The notes under the pieces: model-generated
Database searches by the model: none
What the model was told of the DNA's origin: nothing
What the model saw: only the letters and a program-made list of their open reading frames with translations
Assembly (NCBI RefSeq): GCF_949987535.1
Contig: NC_080067.1
Coordinates: 2,604,001-2,668,000 of the forward strand
Direction of reading: 5' to 3'
Source: Balaenoptera acutorostrata
Taxonomy: Eukaryota; Chordata; Mammalia; Artiodactyla; Balaenopteridae
Length of the DNA stretch: 64,000 nucleotides
Part shown: one piece after another, positions 11,263 through 23,904 of the stretch
Numbering within the stretch: the first letter of the stretch is position 1
Layout of the letters: each line of letters opens with the position of its first letter
Program-made: the position numbers and the translations under genes

Positions 11263-14200
11263 GTCTTAAAGAACCATATCTTATAGAGGATCAAATGATA
11301 AAAGACATGTTTTTTGAGTATAGAATTCTTATCAGTTAGTAATTCTAATACTAATTTAGTCAAGTTAAGGTTGAAACTAATGGTTCCTTTTTTTGCTTAT
11401 ATGTGGCCTCAGTTAAAAATAGTAATCTATGTAGAAACATTACCTATGTTGACAATTTTTCAACAGATAATTGACAACTATAATAATACAAAACGATCTT
11501 GAACATGTACCTCAATTTTCTTTCCTCAGAAACTAATATTGCTTTCCAATGTCCCTTCACGCTTAAGTCTATCAAGAGTGAGGACTCACATTGCTAATCA
11601 GAACACTGGGCTTGAAGTTTAAGTAGAAACAGTAAGAAGTAACGCACATCGAATATTTATCCGTTTTGCTTCATCCTGTGCACCTTGGTACAACAGGTGA
11701 TGGACGGGACTGAGTGAGTAACCCTGTTTGAACCAATGATCAACCTAGAAACCAGAAGAATTTTCCTTTTTAAAAAAAATCTTAGTTATGGTGCTGCTTT
11801 TAAACGGATGTATCATAGCCTGGGGGCCAGAAAGAAGCAGCTAACTTTTAGTAATTTCTTCACGGACGTGTCTGCTTTCATCTCTGCACAAGTGTAATTC
11901 GAGTATCCCCAACAGTCTCTAGTCACCTCCTGACTCTTGGCCACGCCAGATGTTGGGGAATTGCTTGAAAGGGAGGCTTGTGGCTCCCTGAAGACTGGAA
12001 TTCCCTCTAACCCTAAGGTCTCTCATCTGAAGTCAAAACAAATCCTTCTTGACTCGTTCTGCCGATCTTTTATCTCGTGGTTGCCTGACCATGCCTCTCC
12101 TGAATGAGATCTCAAATTTGATCTTAAGTGAAAAGGATGTTTTGAGTACCTTTACTCCTATGTAGACAATGGCTATTTCAGAGAGTTCTAGTCTTTCAAA
12201 AGCAGATGCTTCTTTTAAACTCAACGAACCCTTGCCTTTGGATCTTACAAAATGGTTCTGCCTCTCAGTCACGGCTGAGGGCTGAAAAGACAGGGGTAAT
12301 TGGGAATTAGGAGGGAGGCCTCTTTGGTCAACATTCTTTAAAAAATGCCAGTGGGACCTAAACTTGAGTACATGGCTTCTTATCACACAGTCATTTAAAT
12401 GGCAATAAACAAAGCTGCAGCTAAGAGGCACTCGCAGGTCTGGTAAATCTTGCTCTAAGGTATTAATTTCTGCTGGAAATATGGAATCTCAGTAAAACGC
12501 AACAAGAATGTGTTTACAATTTATAAAGCTCTTCAAACTTCAACATCCACATGGAAAAGAAGAAAATTTTCTACTGAAACTGAACTTTGTTTTCTTCATC
12601 TCTGACCAAACTGATTTCACTGCTTTTTTTTCTGTAAGTCACTGCAAAATACTGATAAACAAACAAAACCAAATCTCAAACCCTACAGTATATATGACCC
12701 ATTATTCCTGAATTTCAACATTACCAAGCTTTTTAAAGGTACAGAGAAGGGGAAAGAAATCATGTTCTTTATTGAAATCCCATTTCATGTTGAAACAGAA
12801 AACATATCTTAAAATATCAAACTTTATCCTATGTGAGAAATGAGAAATTATAGGCATTCCAGCTGCATTCAAAATTCCTTAAATTTTAAGTTCTTAAAGT
12901 TTGTTTTCTTTGTCTGTATAATCTCATTCTTTTAAATACTATTCAGTCATAGTGAAATATTCTTTTAAATGACAGAAACATTTAGTGCTAGCCTAGGCTA
13001 AATAATAGGGCTTTTGGTCTATAGTAAAAGGCCTGAGATTAATGTACCTTCATCTGAAAGCAATGTTTGAGCACCTCAGTGATTACAGAGTTTGACATCC
13101 ATCTGCTGTTCCTTGCTTAACGCTTTTTTTTTCTTTATCAACACTTTAGGTGCAATGAAACTGCTGACTCTTTTGTGATCTTGACAAATCTGCTTGGTAT
13201 TCAATACCATTAACAATGTCGGCCCAACCTAACTTACCCAAAGTATATCTCTCTACCTCCCCATTGAACTATCTACTAAAGATACCACCCACCACTCCCC
13301 CAGTATTCCCTGAACCCAAATTCATAGCCCATGAAGCCCTCTCTCTTCATCCCAAACACTCCCCACCCTTCAGTACTGAAATCCTGTACTGAAATCACAT
13401 CTATTAAACAATCATCTCTTCCCCGGTCAGGTCACTGGCCATCATATGTACTATTAATTGGAGGTAGGAGACACATACTATATCCAGCTTTATGCTGGTT
13501 CTTCTATTGCGGTCTTCTATGCCTATTTCAATCACTGTCAATTAATTAGTCATGTGTTATATTTTCAAGCAGTAATCTAATAATCTAGAAAGCTAGCTAT
13601 TTATGAAACAAACCAATCCAACATGCTCTACAGGTTATGTTTCCCAATATGTAATCGATGCCCTAATTAAGGTTAAACACCAAGCAAAGTTTTCACAATA
13701 AGTCATAAACCCATTCAAAGAGGGACCACATATGAATTTTTATATGACCATCTCTTAATTGAAAACTAAGGAAATTTAATTTTTTATAAAAGTGTGAAAA
13801 AAGACAACAGCTTATACACATGTGTCCCGGCCCTAGCTTTCGGTAAGTATTAATTCTGCAGTTCAACCAGCCCCTATAGTCAATAGAGCCTCCAATAAGC
13901 CTTTTGGATAAAGCTTCCTGCCACAACACATACCGTGACATTCTCTGGAGTCTGCCCTAAATTGAGCTTTTCTGTTCGGTAAATAGCCTGAGACTAATAT
14001 GTCCTTATAGTTCTTCTGTCTAACTTTTTAAAATTTTATTTCATTTTTATTTGTGCTTCATACACTCTCTGTCTCAAAAAAATGACATGATACAGTACTT
14101 CCTTTAAAAAGAAGTCTTTGCTCTCCTTTTTCTATCATTTAGCTATATCATCTCACTGACATCAATGTAATCTGGCTTTCCTGGCTGTCTTATTTCATGC

Positions 14201-14435
14201 ACAGTTGTTTAGGTGAAAGTGGCAACGTGGCTCAGCCTATCCTCCAAGTGTTAACCTCACCAAGAATCATTTGTAGCACAGGCTGACAGTTCTCATTCTA
14301 GCCTTTTCCTACTTACCTCTGGTTTTTCAGCTAGTGGATGGATGTTTACTTTCCTTAAAACTCAGCCGTCTGGATAGGTGGGATTATTTCTATGACCCCG
14401 AAGAGAAGAGAAATGACATGAAGAAGGATGCTTCA
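11263..14435. other. Unassigned DNA, 3.2 kb
   Basis: I recognise no repeat or gene. The longest open frame, 132 codons on the minus strand (12033-12431), has no recognisable domain and is within chance for this length. A splice-acceptor-like pyrimidine tract ends at about 13149 ('ctttatcaacactttag'). Confidence 0.5.
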
Positions 14436-14640
14436 GAACTGAGCTGTTCGATATGGCAGCCACTAACCACAGGTATCTATTTAAATTAAAATTAATTAAA
14501 ATTAAAAATTCAGTTATCCAGTTGCACTAGCGATATTTTGATTGCTCAGTAGCTATACGTAGCTAGTGGCTACTATATCAGATGGTACAAAAATCATTTA
14601 CATCATGACAGTTTTGCTAGACAATGCTGCTTTAGAGGAT
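14436..14640. mobile_element. Non-autonomous hAT-type relic
   Basis: Ends are near-complementary ('ggcagccactaaccaca' and 'tagctagtggctactat') around an AT-rich middle ('aaattaaaattaattaaaa'). This is a common mammalian hAT relic pattern, but I do not recall the family name with certainty. Confidence 0.55.
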
Positions 14641-15167
14641 GAGGAGAATCATGTTTCCAGGCCTATAAAACTTAAGACTATTAATAGGAAAAAAAAAATG
14701 ATGGGCTCTGAAGGACATTTATCATGCCTGTCCCAAATTTTCACTACCTTATTTTTAAGCCATGGCATCCTAAAGTAGAGTTTAATCTTCATATAGTAAC
14801 TTTAAAGTTCATAGGGTGAAAATCCACTTGTGGGGAAAAAAATCTGTGTAACAGCAAGAAAGCTTCAGATGTGATGGTGGTTTTATAATTCAGACTCAGG
14901 GAGAGGCGGTGATGGTTCAGGCTAAATCCATCCCCAGCTACACTCTGATTCTTCTATGATGGATATGATGACTGTAAGAAAGCATAAATCCAGTAAGAAG
15001 AAATCACTCAATACTAATCCAATGTGGATCCATAGCCTTTTTTCCCCCCAAAGTAGAAAATTCTGTTATCAGAAAGAACAGAGAATCAAGTTTTCAAGGA
15101 AATAAAATATTCTAGTTGACAGAGAATAACCACATATATGGTCACATTATCATACAAGCTAATACCT
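14641..15167. other. Unassigned DNA
   Basis: No recognised feature. Confidence 0.5.
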
Positions 15168-15360
15168 TTGAGTGATTACCAGGTGCCTGCACTTTACATG
15201 TATCAGCTCATTTGTATTAGGAAGGTACTTGGATTATCCTTGAAGAGCAGAGGGACAGAAAAGCTAACCCAGGAAGTAACCCAGGTGACAGCTCATAAGT
15301 AGCCAAACCTGTACTTAAACCAGGCAGGCTGACTCTAGAATCTGTGTCTTCACCATTTAC
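15168..15360 (-). mobile_element. MIR SINE relic
   Basis: Complement of MIR: 'tttacatgtatcagctcatt', 'gtaacccaggtgacagctc', 'ttaaaccaggcaggctgac', 'ctagaatctgtgtcttcacc'. Confidence 0.7.
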
Positions 15361-15898
15361 CTACTATGGCCCATAAATCACAGATGAACTTTTGCATTTC
15401 TGACCAGTTAAAAAATTTCATAATATACAGTTCTAAACTCTACTAAGTGTCATTTAATAATTCTTCACTGGCTCAGAAAAGAATTCAGATACTACCAGAT
15501 CTCCTGATTTTCATTCTGAGCAAGAGTTTTCACTTAGCAGTGCTGGTGACGAAAGAAAGAGGTTTGGTAAACCAAAAGTTAGGCAATTGGTTTCCTCCTC
15601 CACCTCTGGAAGTAGACAGAAAATATGAAAACAAAGACTAAAAAGCAGGATTGACAGGAATTGCTGCAAGAAAGGAATGTTCTCTTAAATGATGGCAAAA
15701 CATCTTTTTTTTTTTTTCCTAGCAAAAACAGTACTCCCCAGGAAATCTCAGTTTTTGTTTTTGTTCAACCAGGACTGTAATATTTAATTAACTTCACAGC
15801 TGGATCAACATATTGATGACATTTTATATTCATTTTTCTTAAATGTTTCAGTGGAAATGATCTCCCCACCAGCCCTTCCCTCCCCTCGTTCCTCCCAA
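15361..15898. other. Unassigned DNA
   Basis: No recognised feature apart from a T-run at about 15706-15718. Confidence 0.5.

Positions 15899-15935
<37 letters not shown>
15899..15935. repeat. Compound microsatellite (CT)n(CA)n
   Basis: About nine CT units pass directly into about nine CA units, followed by a T-run. A short GT-rich stretch lies 40 bp downstream (15975-15990). Likely length-polymorphic. Confidence 0.95.
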
Positions 15936-16603
15936 TTTTTTTCATCAGTGCTAATCAGCTTTTTATTTGGAAATGTGTGTGTGCGTGTGTACCTTTGTCA
16001 AAAAATCTCTTTATCATATCTTCAAGATGGCTTTCTTTGAATCCTTAAAAGGCTGCTCTGCAGAAAAAAACAAAAATGAAAAACTATAAATTATAGTTAG
16101 TTTTCTGTAACTACACTAAACTGTTATAAATTATAGTTAGCATAGTCACAGAAAACAAGATCTTAAAAATGGGTCTAAGTGAAAAAAGAAAGGCAGACTT
16201 TTATACTTAGAGTGAACCTTTTTGGGTAACTTAAAAGACATGATGGAGACCTAGAATTTATTCTCAGGTCTGCCTTCAAAGCAAGGAGGCAGTAAACTAG
16301 ATGTCATTGGTCCTAAACCACATACTTTTCCCCTTTTCATTATTTCTGCTTATAATTCCCATCCTCAAGGTGCTGCTGTGATGTTGCTATCATTGTCTGT
16401 GTTACCTCAGAACTGGCAGAGTGAGTACCAGAAGCCTGGAAAGAAATCCAGACAGAAACAGTGTAGCACCGTTTGAGATATGCTCTGTTGCCGTTGTTTT
16501 TTTGTTTTTGTTTTTTTTAATCTCATGGTGGGCAAAGCCAGGAGCCCTGGTGCTTCTTAGCAGAGGGCTTCTTCTAGGTATACACTGTTTTACTTTTTAA
16601 AAA
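15936..16603. other. Unassigned DNA with a 16-bp direct repeat
   Basis: The sequence tataaattatagttag occurs at 16085-16100 and again at 16125-16140, a 40-bp spacing. Otherwise nothing recognised. Confidence 0.5.
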
Positions 16604-18172
16604 TTACAGGCCAATATCACTGATGAACACAGATGTAAAAATCCTCAACAAAATACTACCAAACAGAATCCAACAATACATGAAAAAGATTATACACCAT
16701 GATCAAGTGGAATTTATTCCAGGGGTGCAAGGAGTTTTCAATGCCTGCAAATGAATCAATGTGATACACCACATTAACAAATTGAAGAATAGATACCATA
16801 TGATCATCTCAGTAGATGCAGAAAAAGCTTTTGTTAAAATTTAACATCCATTTATGATAACAACTCTCCAGAAAGTGGGCCTAGAGAGAACATACCTCAA
16901 CATAATACAGACCATATATGACAAACCCACAGCCAACATCATACTCATCGGTGAAAACTGGAAAGCATTTCCTCTAAGATCAGGAACAAGACAAGGATGT
17001 CCACTCTCACCAATTTTATTCAACATAGTTTTGGCAGTCCTAGCCACAGCAGTCAGAGAAGAAAAAGAAATAAAAGGAATCCAAATTGGAAGAGAAGTAA
17101 ATCTGTCACTGTTTGCAGTTGACATGATACTATACATAGAAAATGCTAAAGAGGCTACCAGAAAACTACTAGAGCTCATAAATGAATCTGGTAAAGTTGC
17201 AGTATCCGAAATTAATATACAAAAATCTGTTGCATTTATATACAATAACAAGTATCAGAAAGAGAAATTAAGGAAACAATCCCATTTACCATAGCATCAA
17301 AAAGGATAAAATACCTAAGAATAAGCCTGCCTAAAGAGGCAAAAGACCTGTACACCAAAAACTATAAGACACTGATGAAAGAAATTGAAGATGACACAAA
17401 CAGATGGAAAGATATATCATATTCTTGGATTGTAAGAAGCAGTATTGTTAAAATGACCATACTACCCAAGGCAATTTACAAGTTGAAGGCAATCTACAGG
17501 TTCAATGCCATCCCTATCAAAATACCAATGACATTTTTCACAGAACTAGAACAAATAATTTTAAAATTTGTATGGAAACCCCAAAGACCCCGAATAGCCA
17601 AAACAATCTTGAGAAAGAAGAATGGAGCTGGAGGAATCAGGCTCCCTGACTTCAGACTATACTACAAAGCTACAGTAATCAAAACAGTATGGTACTGGCA
17701 CAAAAACAAACACACAGATCAACTGAACAGGATAGAGAGCCCCGAAAAAAACCCCACACACGTGTGTTCAATTAATCTATGACAAAGGAAGCAAGAATAT
17801 ACAATGGAGAAAAGACAGTCTCTTCAGTAAGTGGTGCTGGGAAAACTGGACAGCTACAGGTAAAAGAATGAAATTAGAACATTCTCTAACACCATACACA
17901 AAAATAAACTCAAAATGAATTAAAGACCTAAATGTAAGATTGGACACTATAAAACTCCTAGAGGAAAACATAGGCAAGACGCTCTTTGACATAAATCACA
18001 GCAGTATTTTTTTGGATCTGCCTCCTAGAGTAACGGAAATAAAAGCAAAAATAAACAAATGGGGCCTAATGAAACTTAAAAGCTTTTGCACAACAAAGGA
18101 AACCATCAACAAAATGAAAAGACAACCTACTGAATGGGAGAAAATATTCGCAAATGATGTGACCTATAGGAT
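16604..18172 (+). mobile_element. L1 ORF2 fragment, truncated at both ends and frameshifted
   Basis: Encodes a degraded stretch of L1 ORF2 from the reverse transcriptase fingers region to near the C-terminus. Part one (16854-17294) holds [18 protein letters not shown] and the catalytic palm motif, which reads LFAVDM where active L1s have FADD, so one catalytic aspartate is lost. Part two (17375-17782) is in another frame and holds [20 protein letters not shown] and [16 protein letters not shown]. Part three (17940 on) returns to the first frame and ends near EWEKIFANDVT. Frameshifts at about 17290 and in 17780-17940 break it. The 3' UTR and tail are missing, so the element was truncated after insertion or is a rearranged fragment. 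Confidence 0.92.
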
Positions 18173-18519
18173 TAATAACACCATTGTTATTGATGCTCTT
18201 GGGGAGACAAATGGTGATTCTGAGCTGAGAAGTGATTGAGAAAAGTCTGACTCTAAGAGTGGAGACGTTCAGAAACATTTTAACCAATTTATTTCACTTA
18301 TCCTTTCCGTTTTACGTGTGGTTAAGAGTGATATATGATAAGAATCTATGTCTAAATTAAGTCTAAAATAACTCTTTCAGTAAGTTAAAAACAAAAATTC
18401 TAAGTGATAAGCAAGCATAGTGCCACAGTTTAATCGACAGTATTTTTTCTTTCTTAGCGGTACATAAAATAATGGTGTGTCTTTCTGTGATACCATCTTA
18501 GATTTGATGAAATACCATA

Positions 18520-18780
18520 ACATGGTGGTTTAGAACACCAGTCAGACAAAAGCTGGAATAACTAAGTACTTAGTGTTCTACTTCTTATTACCTATGAGTC
18601 CTTGGATGAATTTCTTTACATCTCTGATTTTTAATTTCATCATCTTTTATCTGAGGATATAAAAGTTCTTATCAAGTATTTTTGCAAGGATTAAATCGAA
18701 TAATGCAGAGAAAGCACCTTAGCACAATGCCTCGCACATAATAAAGACTCCATAAATGGCAGCCCCTGCTATTATTATGT
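18520..18780 (+). mobile_element. MIR SINE relic
   Basis: Readable in MIR order: 'gagtccttggatgaatttc', 'ttaatttcatcatc', 'gcaaggattaaatcg', 'gcacaatgcctcgcacata', 'ataaatggcagcccctgct'. Confidence 0.85.
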
Positions 18781-18784
18781 GTTA

Positions 18785-18955
18785 GTATGGGCAAGTCACG
18801 TGATTCTTGGATGAGTTTTCTTAATTGTCAAGTTGAGTCTAAAATTTCCTGTCTGATCACTTAGGGCTGCTGTGATGTTCAAATGCAATTATATTATGAA
18901 AACACAAAATGGTAAACTGCTATACAGATATGCTATTATTGTTTGTAATTATAGT
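18785..18955 (+). mobile_element. MIR SINE relic, second tandem copy
   Basis: Begins at 'tgggcaagtcacgtgattc' and ends near 'tatgctattattg', directly after the preceding MIR and in the same orientation. More diverged than its neighbour. Confidence 0.55.
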
Positions 18956-19232
18956 AGCAATTGGTGCTATTAAACAACAAGAATACTGTCTCCCATGGTT
19001 AAGAGTACCTTGGTACAGAAGGATTTACCACTTGGGTTCAAGCAGAGGTTGACAGAAGAAAAAGAGTGAAACCTTTTCTGGAGAGTGGAAAAGGAGAACC
19101 TGTGTTGGGCCATCTTTAAGATGCCTTCCACAGGCAGGATTTCTTGAAATTGAAAATCAATAAGGTTTAATGTGTTGAGATAGTGTAATAAGTTGGGATG
19201 GAGGATTGTGTCAAACTGAGGAATGTGTAGCA

Positions 19233-19536
19233 CAGACATCCCTCGGTGTCTGCAGGGGATCAGTTCCAGCACCGCCGGGGACACCGAATCCCTGAAGCGC
19301 AAGTCTCTAACATAAAATGACGTACTATTTGCATACAACCTACACATCCTCCGTACACTTTAAATCATCTCTAGATTACTTATAGTACCTAATACAATGT
19401 AAGTGCTATGTCAATAGTTGCTGGTACAATGCAAATTCAAGTTTTGCTTTTTGGAACTTTCTGGAATTTTTTTCCCTGAATACTTTTGATCTGCGGTTGG
19501 TGGAACCCCTAGATGCAGAACTCAAGATGCTGACTG
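19233..19536 (+). mobile_element. Tigger-type DNA transposon relic (MER2-like)
   Basis: About 304 bp, with ends near 'cagacatccctcggtgtctg' and 'gcagaactcaagatgctgac'. The middle holds the diagnostic 'ctctagattacttatagtac' and 'cctaatacaatgtaagtgc'. A TA follows the right end; on the left the expected TA is CA. It encodes nothing. Family name from memory. Confidence 0.8.
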
Positions 19537-22500
19537 TACTTGACTCTTGGTGGGGCCCCAGCCTTTAGACCCCCCTGCTTTTCATTTTCTTGGCTTCAAT
19601 TCCTCCTCTTCTCCAACCTCATCATCTTTTCACCCTAATCCTGCTTCCTATCCTTTGTCCCAGGAGCCCACAGTTCCCTCTGACTTTCTTTGTCCCCAAT
19701 ATATCTAGTGCTGGCAATGGTGAGAAACTTCTCAGCTCGATATTTTGTTTCCTTTAATTTTGGGGAGGGTGTGGGATTAGGAGGGGGAAGAAGTGCTGAT
19801 TTTGGCACCAATTCTCAAATTAGAATTGTAAATGTTCTGGGACCTCATATTCTCTCCCACTGGCTATCCTGGCAAATGGCTCTACCCTCTGTCCCCCTTG
19901 AAATGTTTCTTATGGTGAATAGGATCCATCATAGACTTGTGATTCCTGAAATCTAAAGCCTTTACAAATATATTTTTTTCCTTAGCAGATGAGGAACTTT
20001 GAAAAATTATAGCATGCCAGACGGGTTTAAACAATTCATCTGGTATGTTGAAGCTAATTAGACAGGCAACATAAACACTGCCATGATAAAAATGTACAGA
20101 AAAGGCATTTCACAAACAATATGACTATAAAATCCTACATCTGATCAAAAATGTTTAAAAAGGAACAGGTCTGTGCCAAGATTTTTTTCCCAAGGTCTAT
20201 TATTTTGAGTGTGATATCTGTAGAAGGAGCCAAGTCACTGAAGAGCTTGATGTTAAAGAGTGAAGGACTCAAGCTAAACACAAGATGATTAGGAGCCCAG
20301 GGGGAAGGCACGGCTCTTGTTATCCTTGGCGCTAAGCTTGTGAACCTTTCTTGAAATTTGGCTGTTTCTGTAGGCACCTCACCTTGCACCACTTTACAGT
20401 CTAATTTTTGTGCTTGTCCTAAGACCTCAACTGATTTTCCCTTCAGGCTTGATTTGCAGAAGACAAACTCCATTGAGTTCACATAAATCAATGTGAATGG
20501 AGAGGTTTGAAAGAATTAATGATAAATATCTCCAAGTCTGCTGGGACACATTGTTACGGTATATGAAGTAGAAGCAGGGATGGACAATTTGTTCATTCAA
20601 AATTTCTAGGTTGAGCAGACTCTGCATGCAAAGATGGGATTGTGAGGGACCACAAGATGAGTGAGACAGGCCTCTGGCCTCTTAGAATTACTGCAAGAGA
20701 GTCAAGACATTTATAACAGTAACTAAAATAGGTGACAACGTTCAGTGTTGATTTTGAGCAGAAAAAGCAAATGCCCTGCTTACTTTTTTTTTTAACTACA
20801 CTAGGGCTTAATAGGAGATTTAATACCAGGGCAGCAAGAGTGAGACAGAAAAAAAATGTAGTGAGGCAGGCAGGAAGGAAAATATTAATAAATGTGAGGT
20901 GGTACATCACAACATTCTCAGTCTTGCTAGAAAAGTCGTATAGGAACACAGCACCTTAGAACAATTCCTTAGCCTCTGATTGTCAAGGTTATTCACAGAG
21001 GTTGTTATTTTACCCAACAGAGCACATTTTCTAATAGGAGTTCAGCTAAAATTGTTCCAGCAAAGCTGCGTGTTGCAGGCGTGTTTTAGCCGGGCTTCGG
21101 CAGGTTCTGCTGGAGGGAGAGCATTCCGAGACAGTGCAAGTGTTCCCAAAGACTGGAGCTGCTGTGGAAGTGCTGCTTTACCCATCCCCGCCCCTCCACA
21201 TGAGGACAGAATGGACCAGATGCTCAGCCGGCCTGCCGTGGGCCTGTTAGTCCTATGCTGCAGTTATATCCTGGACACAAAGAATGTTTTTGCCTACAGA
21301 TTCCCATAGGAGGCTGGTCAAGTCTCAACAAGGTCTTTACCTGGGTCTTCCCTCAGATGTTCTAAGCTGGGTTTTCAGATCCAAAGATTTGCTTATGTGG
21401 ACTGGAGAGGGTTCAGTGGAGGAAAGGCCACATAAAGGAGAGACTCTGAGATAAAACCATGTAAAGATAGATTTTTAATGGGCAGGAAATATTGCTAAAC
21501 AATTTCTAATCACTTTCTTCCTCTATCACTCTGCACCAAAAGACTGTGTAATTAACACCAAAAATGATGATAAATGATGACTACAACATTTAATAGCAAA
21601 TCCAAACAAATGTAAAAAGGTACTTTGACTTAAAATTTTTTTCTTTTAATCAATCTCCTAAAATTTGAAAATAATTTATAATAGTCATTAATTCAGTCAT
21701 CTAAGAAGTACTTACTAAATACCAGCTATATGCTAAGGGTTAGTCTTAGCTCTGGTCTTTTATTCGCAATTAAATATTTTCTGGCCTATAATCTGGACAA
21801 ACTGAAGGGTTAAAGTAAGAGTAAGTTTAAATGCAAAGACCAGGACTACTGAATCTACTTCACTGGGGCTTGAGATCAGTTCTTTTAATATAAATAGAAC
21901 CTACATAATCTCATTCTAAATGTGCCTGTTACATATTTATATTCCAGACTTTGTTTTAAACAAATGAAAGATCAGGAATCCTTAAACCGTTTCTCTATGA
22001 AAAGACACACTCTACTGATGTATTAAAATATATACGGAGGATGATTTTTTTAAAAAAATCTACCTTTGTGCAAAAACTCAAAAATTGAAATCAGAGGTTC
22101 TAATATTTACACACAGGAAAAAAAAATTGATTTAAAATGTAGAAGAATCGGTATAATCCTTTTCCACTAAACTTGTCTGCTGCTTTAATAGTTTATTACG
22201 TACAACTAATAAAACAGCAAGAAATATGTCTAGTACAATACTAAAAGGAGGAAAAAAAAGATTTACAAAAAGGCCAAACAAATTCACTGGATTTATACGA
22301 TGAGTTAAACACTATCTTTTGCAAATATTGCCTCTTCCTCATTAGAACCTGTGTTGGACCTTCTTACCCTCTTCGCCATGTCTTTTAATTTCTCTTTTGT
22401 ATTCTATCATTTTGTCTTCTCAGCTAATTATATAATTTCTTTATATCTGGTTTCTCATTAACTAATTCTTTCAGGAGGTTCTAATTTGCAGGTTCTTCTC

Positions 22501-22879
22501 TTTAACTTTTTTTCAGCAGGTTACCTCATCTGTTGAATTTTTATTTTTAATTATTAAAATCTTTAATTTGACAGTTTTTCCTAAATCTCTCTTAAAATTT
22601 CCTCAAGCCTCTTATTCTGTTTTCAGTGACTGACCTAGAATTCTCCGAGCACGTTTAGTTGCTTTCAATGACAGGACCGTTCTGGGTGTCTAGCTCACCA
22701 GGGCCTGCTTCCTGAAATAAATCCAGGACTGCCATCTATAGCCCATTCCATGTAAAATTATACCCTGAATTGGTGCTCCTGGAAACCATTTACATAGATA
22801 AAATGTAAACGGTCATGCCACCTACATGGGTTGCATAACAAAGGCTGCCTCCTGGAATCGTGTAGTCCCCAGAAATACA
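19537..22879. other. Unassigned DNA, 3.3 kb
   Basis: Mostly unrecognised. A weak antisense L2-like trace lies at 21680-21750 ('aagtacttactaaatacc'). A locally GC-richer patch at 21060-21310 carries a 109-codon open frame (20980-21309, plus) without a recognisable domain. Confidence 0.45.
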
Positions 22880-23070
22880 AGCCTAGGTACTTTACATAAA
22901 TGATTTGAAAATCTCATCACAACAGATTTCTATTTTCATGTAACAGGTGAGAATAAGGAGGCTCGGAAAGGTTTGGGCACTTTCTCAGAGTCACATGACT
23001 AAGAAGCATGGAGCCCAGATTTGAAAGCGGACTCCGTGGACTCCAAAGCGCACTTTCTTTGCACCACCCA
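22880..23070 (-). mobile_element. MIR SINE relic
   Basis: Complement of MIR: 'gtgagaataaggaggctcgg', 'cagagtcacatgactaagaa', 'cccagatttgaaagcgg', 'ctccaaagcgcac'. Confidence 0.8.
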
Positions 23071-23511
23071 CGCGTGGACTCAAGGGGAGGGATGAAACAC
23101 CAAAGTGAGCCAGGGCAATTCATCCGGCCCCAGGACCCCAGCCACCCCAGCCTTAGTTGACCATTTAGCAAATGTTTGCTCTGGGTCCCCAGACAGCAGG
23201 CCTAGAGCTCTGTCAGCACAAATACATTATCTAGAGTGGAGAACCTTCATTAGGAGTGCTGTTCTTATGTAAATTTCCCCAAATGGTGCCTTTTTTCAAC
23301 TCATTTGAGTTTCGGGAAATAAAAGTTAATGATGTTACTAAAACTCAGCATAGAAATGAACTACTCTTTATAAAAAATATATATTTTTAAGCCTTTAAAA
23401 TATATGTGGTAATTTCTGTCTCTCCTAGAACATGAGAGAAAGGTAATTTCTAATAGTACTCAGTACCAAACTGAAAAATGTGGAACATTTTAATCAAAGG
23501 TTTTGGGATTG
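23071..23511. other. Unassigned DNA
   Basis: No recognised feature. Confidence 0.45.
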
Positions 23512-23894
23512 TTTTCCTTCCTTCCTTCCTTCCTTTCTTTCTTTCCTTCCTTCCTTCTTTCTCGTTTCTTCCTTTTCTTTCTTTCTTTCTCTTTTTCTTT
23601 CTCTCTCTCTCTCCGCACCCCCCCATCTCCCTCCCTCTCTTTCTTTCTTCTTGGTTCCTTTCTTTCTTTGCCCTCCCCTCCCACCCACCCTCCCTCCCTC
23701 CCTCCATTCCTTCCTTCCTCCCTCCCCTTCCCTTCTTTCCTTCCTTCCCCCCCTCCTTCCCTTCCTTCCTCTCGCCCTTCCTCCCTTCCCCTCTCCCCTC
23801 CTTCCTTCCTCTCTCCCTTCCTCCCTCCCTTCCTTGTCTTCCTCCCTTCCTCCCTCCCTTCCTTGTCTTCCTCCTTCACTTTCCTCCACCCCCC
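23512..23894. repeat. Polypyrimidine tract, (CCTT/CCCT)n, about 380 bp
   Basis: The plus strand is nearly pure C and T, with only scattered G or A, built from TTCC, TTTC, CTCC and CCCT units. A 29-bp duplication marks its right end: ccttgtctt recurs at 23832-23840 and 23861-23869. The long open frames on both strands (Ser/Pro/Phe-rich and Lys/Glu/Arg/Gly-rich) follow from the absence of stop-forming bases and are not genes. Such tracts can form triplex DNA. Confidence 0.97.
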
Positions 23895-23904
23895 TCACCA
23901 CTGC

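Noticed and set aside
12033..12431. 132-codon minus-strand open frame
   Set aside because: No recognisable domain, no splice or promoter context, and length within chance for this much sequence.
16841..17251. 136-codon minus-strand frame
   Set aside because: It lies opposite the L1 ORF2 reverse transcriptase region and is a shadow frame.
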